From assembly GCF_019393635.1 (NCBI RefSeq), contig NC_057862.1, positions 99,596,145 through 99,660,144 of the forward strand: a stretch of 64,000 nucleotides of DNA, given 5' to 3'. Position numbers and translations under genes: made by a program. This DNA is from Dromiciops gliroides (taxonomy: Eukaryota; Chordata; Mammalia; Microbiotheria; Microbiotheriidae). The notes under the pieces are model-generated. The model was given only the letters and a program-made list of their open reading frames with translations, searched no databases and was not told where the DNA came from. This document shows, one piece after another, positions 56,485-64,000 of the stretch (the first letter of the stretch is position 1; every line of letters starts with the position of its first letter).

Positions 56485-57865
56485 TTCTGGCCAAGATGAC
56501 TTCCTAAATGGGAGGCAGTTTATTCCAGTAAAACCCTAACATTCACACTAGACCAAATAATGATCAAGAAATCCATTGAGAAACTACAGTGGCTTCTTCT
56601 GCCCCAGAACTGCATAAGAAATCAGCTGGCAATACAGGAACAAGAGAAGGCAGCTTTCCCCTACAACCTAGAAGTCAGTGCCAGCACCTCCAGTATGATA
56701 AGAGATGGGATATGTATAACCTAAATGGCTTTGTGTCCAGGGACAACTCCCTGAGACTCCAGGGGGTGTTGATCAGAAGTCCAGAGAAGGGACCTTAGAA
56801 GACTGGGGGAAAGGAAGAGGGGTGGGGTGGGAAAAGGGCTTTGGCCAGCATGGTACTATAGTACTGAGAGCTCAGACCATGATAGCTCAAGTTCAGGGCA
56901 GGGCAGGGCTCCAAGTTCCCTAACATTTAGTTTATGAGAAGCCAAAGTGGGACTCGCTCAAGTTCATTGACCCAGGAAGGGCCTAATCCAAAAAAGCAGA
57001 GATCAGCACAAGAGCCCAAGAGACCCAGGTAGAGTCTAAGCATGGCTTACTACCCCATCCTAAACTGCAGCAGGGCATAGAGCCTGGTCCTGGTACAAAC
57101 CCCCACATTAGGAACTAAAACTGAAGAAATGAGCTAACCAAGGAAAACACAAGAAGCATAAATAATTATTGCAATTTAACTCCATAACAACTTCAAGCAG
57201 AGATTAAAAGGGGAGGGGAAAAGGATTTTCCACATGGACTATCATACCTAGAAGAAATGAAACAAGAGATTAAAAAAGAAAAAAATGTTCTAGAGGAAAG
57301 AATTGAAGAAAAATAAGTAGCTTAGAAGAGAAAGGAGAAAATTTTACCCAAGAAATGGAATTCCTGAAAATTAGAATAGTCCAAATAGAAATCACCAATT
57401 CCATGAAACAGTAAGAAATATAGGAACAGGGGCAGCTAGACGGCGCAGTGGTTAAAGCACCGGCCCTGGATTCAGGAGTACCTGAGTTCAAATCCGGCCT
57501 CAGACACTTGACACTTACTAGTTGTGTGACCCTGGGCAAGTCACTTAACCCCCCCATTGCCTGAAAAAAAAAAAAGAAATATAGGAACAAAATCAAAAGA
57601 CTGAAAAAATAGAAGAAAATGTAAGATATCTAATATTTTTTAAGTTATATGGAAAACATGTCAAAAAGACATACATCGGATTCCCTAGGAAACCATAATT
57701 TCTTTTAAAAAATGCCTGGACACATTATTTCAAGATTTCATTAATGAAAACTGTCCAGATCTATTAGAACTAGGGACAAAGTAAATAGAAAGAATCAACC
57801 AATAACCTTCTAAAAGGAACACCCAAAAGGAAAAAGTCCCAGGAACACCTAGTGTGCCTATATCA
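56485..57865 (+). mobile_element. Old L1 5' portion (5'UTR and ORF1), split by a SINE
   Basis: GGACTTCTGGCCAAGATGAC at 56482 is an L1 5' start. 57180-57850 carries degenerate ORF1: AAAGAATTGAAGAAAAATAAG (coiled-coil region) and, after the SINE, CAAGATTTCATTAATGAAAACTGTCCAGATC, the ORF1p segment before the C-terminal domain. Many stops; older than the L1 at 43561. Confidence 0.75.
57429..57573 (+). mobile_element. Marsupial tRNA-derived SINE
   Basis: Exact 16-base duplication AAGAAATATAGGAACA at 57413-57428 and 57574-57589; young. Confidence 0.94.
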
Positions 57866-57869
57866 AAGA

Positions 57870-58142
57870 AGTTAGGACAGCTAGGTGGCCCAGTGGATAG
57901 AGTACAGGCCTAGAGTCAGGAAGACTCATCTTCCTGAGTTCAAATCTGGCTTCAGACACTTAGTAACTGGGCAAGTCACTTAACTCCTGTTTGTCTCAAT
58001 TTCCTCATCTGTAAAAAGGGGATTAATAATACTTACCTTCCAGAGTTGTTTTGAGGATCAGATGATTGTAAAGCTCTTAACATAGTGTCTGATACTAAAT
58101 TACATAGTAAGTGCAATGTAAATGTTAACTATTTTTTTTTTT
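57870..58142 (+). mobile_element. Full-length CORE-SINE (tRNA head, core, L2-like tail)
   Basis: GGACAGCTAGGTGGCCCAGTGG head, CAATTTCCTCATCTGTAAAAAGG core, GTTTTGAGGATCAGATGATTG and the AAGTGCAATGTAAATGTTAAC tail. It joins the features of MIR and of the shorter SINEs. Confidence 0.82.
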
Positions 58143-58144
58143 AA

Positions 58145-58800
58145 AAGACATCCCAGGGGTAGATTGGTTGCATTCTGAGGTTTTTTAAGAGGTTGGAAGG
58201 AGAAGAGAGGGTAAAAGGAGAAATATATTAGTATAGAAAGGAGCTAGAAGCGGGGTGGAACTTGCTATTTGTCATAACTAGGTTTAAGAGAATATATACA
58301 CATATGGGAAGAAGGAATCAGATGAATCTCACTTATCTGAAATAAAGGAAGGCAACACACACAATTTGATATAGAAATATTTCAGATTCAACAAGAAAAT
58401 AAGAGAGAGTGGTGGCAAGGCACAAGGAATGGAGAGGGGAAGAAAAGAGAACTTAAATGTAAGTGGGGTAACAGACTGTGGTATATGAATGTAATGGAAT
58501 ATAATTGTGTCATAAGTAAAGACAAAAGAGATGATTTCCCAAAAAAGCCCTAGGTATTATGAAATGACACATTTCATGTGACATTCAAATGACAAAAACA
58601 AAAATATATAAAAAAAACAAAAAAAAAAGTGAACAGAATCAGGAATACGATTCCTACAAAGACAACATTGTAAACAAACCATCTATGAAAGACTTAAGAA
58701 ACTTGATAAGAGCAATGACCAATCACGTGTCCTAGAGGACCCATTGATGAATCCTTTTTTTGTGTTCTGCTGGTGTTTAAGTTCAGAATGAATTTTGTAA
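58145..58800 (+). mobile_element. Old L1 3' fragment
   Basis: ACTGTGGTATATGAATGTAATGGAATATAATTGTG and GTGAACAGAATCAGGAATACGATTCC, AAGACAACATTGTAAACAAAC are diverged L1 ORF2-end sequence; 58145-58460 is less certain. Confidence 0.7.
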
Positions 58801-58849
58801 AAAAAGGTATTCCTTTGCCTGTGTAGAACTTTACAAATCTGAAGGGGAA

Positions 58850-59955
58850 GATATGGTGGAGAACATTTCAGCGAAGATCAAAAGAGAAAGAGACAGTAGT
58901 GATACACTGGTGGGATTATACTTCAAGCCATCTGGGAAGATGAAGGAATTTGATGATGATATCCTAATTCAGAACACAAAGCCGGCACAGAGTTCTGTTG
59001 GTGGTGGAGGGCACTTTAACTATCAGGATTTAGACATCTGTAGGAGGTCACAGTTTCCTAAAGGAGGCTGACAAAGGCTCAATTTTCCATACTGATAATT
59101 GTATCTTTCAGAAAACAGAATATTGCTATGCTAGATCTGATCCTGGCCACTAAGAAGGAACTGGTGTATGCATTAGAGATGAACAGAACACTAGGAAGCA
59201 ATTATTATGCTATCCTAAATATTGAGACAGAAAAGGAAATGTATATAAAGTCTGCTGAGGGCACTATATTTCTTCAGAGATCTCAGCTCAACATCCATTT
59301 TTTAAATGCCTGCTCTTGCTAAGAATATGTTTGGTGGGGCAGCTAGGTGGCGCAGTGGATAGAGCACCAGTCCTGGATTCAGGAGTATCTGAGTTCAAAT
59401 CCGACCTCAGACACTTAACACTTACTAGCTGTGTGACCCTGGGCAAGTCACTTAACCCCAATTGCCTCACTTAAAAAAAAAAAAAGAATATGTTTGGCAC
59501 TAGATACACAGTGATAAAGGGCTCAGGAACAGGATGAGTAGGATCCCATTGCTCGAGACTCTAAAAGCAAAGTTGTCTCAAGATGGATGGTAAAAGATTA
59601 ATACTCAACCACAATCAGATTTTAAAAGAACACGTGCCAAATTTTTAAAAATTAGAGCACTGGAAGCTTAATGAAACACTGCAGAATAGCAATGGTTCTA
59701 TAAAAATAGTGTCAGGAAGGACAAAGTCTAATTATAGATTGAAGCTTGGGATAAATGCTGAGGAAAACAAACATATTTTCTTCTACAGCGAGAGCAAAAG
59801 CAGAAGCAATATCATGGAAGGGATGGGACTCTTATTCAGCAAGGATGGCAACTTGACAACTGATGATAAAAAGGTGGTACTTAACACTTATTTGGCTTCA
59901 AATTGTTAACCAAGGTGAATAATCTTCATACCGAAGAACTGATATACATAACATA
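58850..59955 (+). mobile_element. CR1/L3-clade LINE relic (endonuclease to early RT), split by a SINE
   Basis: Plus-strand frames show HFNYQDLDICRRSQFPKGG (endonuclease motif GDFNYPDICW), then AMLDLILATKKELV (the LLDLILTNKEELV endonuclease segment with GSxxHE reduced to LGSNYYAIL), and 59709-59909 gives SRSNIMEGMGLLFSKDGNLTTDDKKVVLNTYLASNC (start of RT, NVGPLLDEDGNLVTEDKEKAEVLNAFF in the family). Frameshifts between blocks. Dead, ancient. A frameshift or degenerate residue pattern fits neutral decay. Confidence 0.8.
59335..59483 (+). mobile_element. Marsupial tRNA-derived SINE
   Basis: Exact 14-base duplication AAGAATATGTTTGG at 59321-59334 and 59484-59497; inserted in the CR1/L3 relic. Confidence 0.94.
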
Positions 59956-60044
59956 ATTGAAAACTAAATTGAAGTGAAAACTAAGTAAAAAGAAGACCTC
60001 ATTCCCTTTAACGAATTCAATCCACCCAGCCTAGAAAAATTGTG

Positions 60045-60135
60045 AAGTATTTGGCACAGTGCCTGGCACATAGTATCATATAAATGTTAACTATTATTAT
60101 TGTTGTTGTTATTATTATTATTATTATTATTAATT
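60045..60135 (+). repeat. L2-like tail and (ATT)n
   Basis: TTGGCACAGTGCCTGGCACATAGTATCATATAAATG then a TTATTATTATTATTATTATT run. Confidence 0.85.
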
Positions 60136-60355
60136 CCTAGACATGAAACCCAAAGGGCTTGAATGAAAGCCAATTAAGAAATTTGTTCAAATGATGAGTA
60201 GAAAACATTGTAGGAAACAGGCAGTGAGTGCTTTGAGCTCCACACATAGTTTTCCCTGCCCCTACTAGGGCAGTTAAATTGTTTCTCCCTTTGTGTCTTC
60301 TGTTTCCTTCCAACTCCTTCTGCTTCAGTCCACTCCTCTATTTGTACGTGTTTGG
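60136..60355. other. Unassigned stretch
   Basis: No element recognised. Confidence 0.4.
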
Positions 60356-60657
60356 TGTGTACATATGAGATAGATAGTATGTGTGTGTGTGCATGTGTGT
60401 GTATAGTATATAGTATATATGAGAGCTTATATATAGTGAGTAGAGATAAGAGTATGTATCTATGAGTATATATATAGTGAAAGAATACATAAATATATAG
60501 TAAATAGAGAATATATAGTGAGTAGAGATATGTATACGTATATGTATATAGTGTGTGTGAGTTTATAGTACATAAAGATGAGTATATATAGTGAGTATAT
60601 ATACTCTATAGTGTGTATATATATATAGAGAGAGAGATTGTGTGTGTGTGTGTGTGT

Positions 60658-60694
<37 letters not shown>
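60356..60694. repeat. Compound (TG)n/(TA)n/ATATAGTGAGTA repeat
   Basis: TATATAGTGAGTAGAGATA units recur between TG and TA runs; final (TG)n at 60638-60694 is about 28 units. Confidence 0.93.
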
Positions 60695-60698
<4 letters not shown>

Positions 60699-60729
60699 GA
60701 GAGAGCAAGAGAAGGAACTGCAAGGTCAT

Positions 60730-60870
60730 CTAGTCTCATCCCTTCATTTTACAGATGAGGAAACTGAATTTAAATGACTTGTTTGCAGTTCCACAAGTAG
60801 TAAGGGACAGAACTAGGATCTGGCCTCAGGTTCTGGCTCTAAAGCCAGACTTCTTTCCACTATACCACTA
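60730..60870 (-). repeat. MIR-type fragment
   Basis: CCTTCATTTTACAGATGAGGAAACTGAATTTAAATGACTTG, AACTAGGATCTGGCCTCAGG. Confidence 0.8.
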
Positions 60871-62025
60871 TACCTTTAGAATCATGATTTCTCCTTTCAG
60901 TGACCCTGTGGAAACAAATGCAAAATGTAGGGGAAAGCCCTCCAGCAGAGCCATTTCTATAGTAGGTGCCATTATTTTAGAGGGGCACCTGGACAGTATG
61001 GGCCCAGAAAGAGGTTGTCACAAAATGCACTGACTTTTCAATTGAAGTACCATGTACTTTGGAAGACAGAAGACAATGTAATTTAAGGAGAGCCTTCACA
61101 AACCAAGGAATAGGCAATATAAATGTGTGCAAGCTTTATTTTGGTACAAGAAGCAAATTTGACATTCAGGCTTTGAAAATACAATCGTGGCACCTCTTTG
61201 TTGATGGCTGGTGAATTCCGACCTCCCCTTGCTCTGGTTCTCAGATGAGACCAGAGGCAAGAGACAGAGCTCCCAAAGGTCAATGACTTCATGTTCTATG
61301 ACCCCCTCCTCCAGAGGTTCTGCCTACCTTCATGACCATGGTAAGAGCTGATTAAAATAAAATAAAATAAAAAAATAAAACCGCCAGCCCACCAGGTGGG
61401 TACTGTGAATCCTCAGATTACAACCAGGTAATTGGCCTGGGTGTGTTAGTAGAGGCAGAGTTTCTACTAGGGAAAACACAGATCTTTGCACTGATGTTGA
61501 CTTTTAGAAATGGCGACTTCTGAGGTCCTTATGGGGGCAATAAATCCCTTTTAACAGCAGTCAGATCTAGTTTTGCTCTTTCCTCCCCACCCCACTAGGA
61601 GGAAGTCATCCAAGATCTCAGAGTTATGGCCAGGAAAGTGACAAAGGTTCTATTATACCATGCTGGCTTTTGTTTACAGGATTTTCCATTTATGATGCCA
61701 GTAGAAAACGCTTACAAGAATCCACTGAAATGCGGGGGGGGGGGGGAAGAGGACGACCGGGGGATGTCAGTATTTTTTCCCTTTATGTTATCGAACCTCA
61801 TCCCAAACAGTGCTGTTAGCAATTGGTGTCACCCAATTGGATGACCTGAAAACAGCACGGGATGAAGTTAGTGGGTAAAAAATAAAGACCAAGCCCCTCA
61901 GAGAGGACCTCAAAGACTGACCTCTGGTACTTGTCACCACCCAAACACCAACCTAAAGGCTTCAGATATCAACTTGGGAAGAAGTGTCTCTAGGTGATAG
62001 TACAAGAAGTTTCTCTTCTCTTTTT
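60871..62025. other. Single-copy stretch between the last repeats and the TCF7L2 end
   Basis: No repeat except an AAATA-type run at 61354-61380 and a G13 run at 61733-61746. A minus-strand AATAAA occurs at 61137-61142 (plus GCTTTATTTTGG), a weak hint of an extended 3' end, not supported further. Confidence 0.4.
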
Positions 62026-62095
62026 ATACCTATCATCTAGCACATTGCTTAGCACACAGTAGGCATTTCACAAATGATTGTGATGGACTGGTTGT
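62026..62095 (+). repeat. L2/MIR3 3'-end fragment
   Basis: TTTATACCTATCATCTAGCACATTGCTTAGCACACAGTAGGCATTTCACAAATG, immediately beyond the TCF7L2 cleavage region. Confidence 0.8.
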
Positions 62096-62156
62096 AGGGA
62101 AAACTTTGACTCAGAGAAACAAGCGACAAGTCATTATCTGCACATACTAAGTTGCT

Positions 62157-62162
62157 TTTATT
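62157..62162 (-). terminator. TCF7L2: Distal polyadenylation signal AATAAA of TCF7L2
   Basis: TTTATT on the plus strand reads AATAAA on the minus strand, in the context GGATTAATAAAAGC. It is the last signal before recognisable repeat sequence (L2 tail at 62030-62095) begins, so cleavage probably falls around 62130-62147. A T/G-bearing stretch follows on the minus strand, as expected downstream of a cleavage site. Confidence 0.8.
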
Positions 62163-62861
62163 AATCCAGAACTGCATGCTACAGATACTGTACAGCATGA
62201 ACATGTATTCATTACAAAAATGGCGTCAAAACCATTAAAAATGAAATCAGAATAAGAGCATAAAACGGAACAGTAACATCACAACTGTTAGGAAACATTC
62301 AAAGTATTCACAAAAAATGTTATAGTTAGCATCTTAATAAACCAGGAGAAAAATTGGAGGGACCAGTTTTACAATCGCTTCATGTCCAACTACAATGGCA
62401 CTGAATGAACAAGTTCTCAGCTTATACAGCATTTTGCAACATCACATGCCTAGGTTTTTTTTGTTTTTATTTTTTTTTGTTTTTTTTTGTTTTTTAAGTT
62501 TGCTACCTACCTTTATGTAGTCAGTTTACATAGAAGCGGCAGACTGCTTTTTTTTTTTTCCTTTATGTGTAATCTAATATACAGAATTTTGGCCCTTAAG
62601 GGTTTATACCTCTTCATTTTAAATGCTTTCTGGACAATCTGCTACCAAACACATCTTGTTATAGGTGACATTAAAACTACACCACATACCTACCTATGTA
62701 ACATCACAGCAAAAACATGATGAACAAAAAATGACAGCATTAAAAACAGGGAGAAGTTAAAAGTCATGAGAATTTTGGCACGTAAAAATTTGTACACAGT
62801 CCACAGTCCTAATGTTGCAGGCATTCAACTGTAGGTCCAGAGGGGGAGACGCCAACGCTCC

Positions 62862-62880
62862 CGCTGTTTCTCAAACAGCG
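62862..62880 (-). promoter_or_regulatory. Perfect 8-bp hairpin in the TCF7L2 3'UTR
   Basis: CGCTGTTT at 62862-62869 and its exact complement AAACAGCG at 62873-62880 are separated by only three bases, so the transcript (minus strand) can fold into an 8-bp stem with a GAG triloop. The block is a GC-rich island inside an AT-rich UTR and I recall it as unchanged in the human transcript. A role (protein binding, stability) is inference. Confidence 0.6.
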
Positions 62881-63364
62881 CCGCTAAAATTCCCTCACTA
62901 ATTTTCAAGTCTTATTTAATGTAATGGCTTTCAAAGGCAATTTCTTTACACTATTGGATCCTTTATGCATCTATAAATGTCCATTTGTGGTGGCACTGTG
63001 TTTATACAGCAAAGAGAAAAACAAAACAAAAGTCAAAACCCAAAAAATATATATATACACATTTTATATATATATATATAAACTTAAAAACCTTGTACAA
63101 ATGAGTTGTTATATATAAGATGCTTACACTAAGAGGGGAAAAAAAAACTTTATACAATGGTTCAAGAAAAAAGGAAACATATTTTAAAAGGGACAACATA
63201 CAGGTACAACAAGCAGTCTCTAAAGCAATAAATACTACTGATCCAATAGCGTTGTGATACCGGTAATTGGTGAGTAACGTCCCCTCCCTCCCTGCCCTCC
63301 CCCCACCCTGCCCCAAAAGAACAACACCATGGAACAAGGTATATTAACACATTTTAACCCTTTG

Positions 63365-63370
63365 TTTATT
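63365..63370 (-). terminator. Possible proximal polyadenylation signal in the TCF7L2 3'UTR
   Basis: AATAAA on the minus strand (ATGTAAATAAACAAAGGG context), about 540 bases after the stop codon. Use of this site would give a much shorter 3'UTR that lacks the hairpin at 62862-62880. Sequence alone cannot show whether it is used. Confidence 0.45.
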
Positions 63371-63907
63371 TACATTTAAACAATAACAACATCACAAGAA
63401 AGTTGTTTTCACACAGAAAAAAAAAAGTCATGCACTGCATTCATTGGCCCTTATGGTTTAAAAAACGAGATGTAAAATGATTGGTTCGCAAGCTCGTATT
63501 TAATACAAATAATAAAGAACCAACGCCTTCTGCAAAGGGCTGCTTCAAAATTGCTTCTTTTTGTCTTTTTAAATCAGTCTTTAAAACTAAGCTATCAGAA
63601 CTACATAACAGTTATGTATATATATATTTTTTTTTAAACGCTACAAAGACTTTAAACAGCTGTTGATAAAAATTTTGGTAGAATCATGAGGTTTCCTCTC
63701 TTCATCTACATATTTTTAAAAGGAGAAATTGAAATAAGAATGGGTCAAATATTGACCAATGAACTCGATAAACATCAACTAATGTAGCCATGTGGCACAA
63801 GATTAAAAAAAAAAAAAGACCAAAAAAAATCCTCAAAAAAAAAAAAGAAAGAAGAAATGAAAACAAAAAGGAAAACAAACAAAAAACCAGGGCTAGCAAA
63901 GCTAAAG

Positions 63908-64000
63908 CTATTCTAAAGACTTGGTTACAAGGGACAGTGGCTGGGGCTGGGTCCCGGCCAAAGAATTGTGGGAATGTAAGGAAGATGTCGACGGCTGTGC
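63908..64000 (-). CDS. TCF7L2: TCF7L2 (TCF4), C-terminal end of the last coding exon (partial)
   Basis: Read on the minus strand, 30 codons run from the window edge to a TAG stop at 63908-63910. The peptide starts AQPSTSSLHSHNSLAG and ends TQPQPLSLVTKSLE, which I recognise as the C-terminus of the long (E-type) tail of TCF7L2, the HMG-box transcription factor that carries beta-catenin to Wnt target genes in the nucleus. The HMG box and beta-catenin-binding domain lie outside the window. PLSLV (codons 63926-63940) matches the second CtBP co-repressor-binding motif known in long TCF tails, so the long-tail reading frame is intact in this animal. From memory the usual mammalian residue at the Asn of SLHSHNSL is Ser; this would be a conservative change. 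The upstream splice site is beyond position 64000. The reading frame is supported by stop position and by the conserved 3'UTR that follows directly. Confidence 0.95.
   Translation of the reverse strand, partial: AQPSTSSLHSHNSLAGTQPQPLSLVTKSLE

Larger units (their letters stand above)
62140..63907 (-). other. TCF7L2: TCF7L2 3' untranslated region
   Basis: This ~1.77 kb block follows the TCF7L2 stop directly on the minus strand and ends near an AATAAA at 62157-62162. It matches my memory of the human TCF7L2 3'UTR over most of its length, including the segment just after the stop, the AT-rich TATATA runs near 63040-63080 and 63615-63630, and the terminal ATGCAGTTCTGGATTAATAA. It contains none of the SINEs that litter the rest of the window, which fits strong purifying selection. 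Homopolymer runs (T-rich when read on minus as A/T blocks at 62457-62500, 63808-63845) interrupt it. The exact cleavage site is inferred to lie 10-25 bases beyond the signal. Confidence 0.9.

Noticed and set aside
57270..57596. Recurring peptide LGLSDLPRVTQLVSVKCLRPDLNSG in many frames
   Set aside because: It is the antisense translation of the tRNA-derived SINE and appears wherever a copy occurs; not a gene family.
61085..61320. Possible extra terminal exon or extended UTR with minus-strand AATAAA at 61137
   Set aside because: An L2 tail separates it from the clear TCF7L2 end and there is no further support for transcription.

Overview
This is a 64 kb piece of a vertebrate nuclear genome, almost certainly a marsupial. 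The main evidence is the repeat content. About twenty copies of a young tRNA-derived SINE (head GGGGCAGCTAGGTGGCGCAG, body ending in an AACCCCAATTGCCTCA-type stretch plus poly-A), five copies of a second marsupial-type SINE, marsupial L1 fragments and much old MIR/CORE-SINE, L2 and CR1/L3 sequence. I cannot fix the genus from the sequence alone.

Only one protein-coding gene is supported. The last 93 bases, read on the minus strand, encode the final 30 residues of TCF7L2 (TCF4), ending QPLSLVTKSLE followed by TAG. The next ~1.77 kb (62140-63907) is its 3' untranslated region, closing at a canonical AATAAA (62157-62162, minus strand). Everything from 1 to about 62.1 kb is therefore the non-coding region downstream of TCF7L2, which in other mammals is a long gene-poor interval before HABP2 (recalled, not checked here). 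All other open reading frames are short and explained by SINEs, LINE relics or simple repeats.

Layout: 0-5 kb SINEs, a hAT MITE, MIR and a (GGAA)n tract; 5.2-6.6 kb an ancient mammal-wide repeat; 7.4-11.2 kb mostly single-copy DNA with possible conserved elements; 11.7-20 kb MIR, hAT and mariner MITEs, a 540-base purine tract and L2; 20.5-21.3 kb a GC-richer unique block that looks like a regulatory element; 22-30.6 kb L2 and old L1 broken by young SINEs, with a near-perfect palindrome at 29.1 kb; 31.5-35 kb a nested stack (SINE inside L1 inside an old R4-like non-LTR element); 36-44.6 kb three L1 fragments, one an unusual 5'-only copy; 46-48.7 kb unique sequence with enhancer-like character; 49.8-55 kb old repeats and SINEs; 56.5-60 kb old L1 and a CR1/L3 relic; 60-62 kb microsatellites; then the TCF7L2 3' end.

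I found no prokaryotic-type system, CRISPR array, phage or complete mobile element. The most unusual signals are the 48-bp spacer-free palindrome, the 3'-deleted L1 flanked by 15-bp direct repeats, the three-layer nested insertion with readable target-site duplications, and a perfect hairpin in the TCF7L2 3'UTR. Repeat family names are from memory and should be confirmed with RepeatMasker/Dfam.
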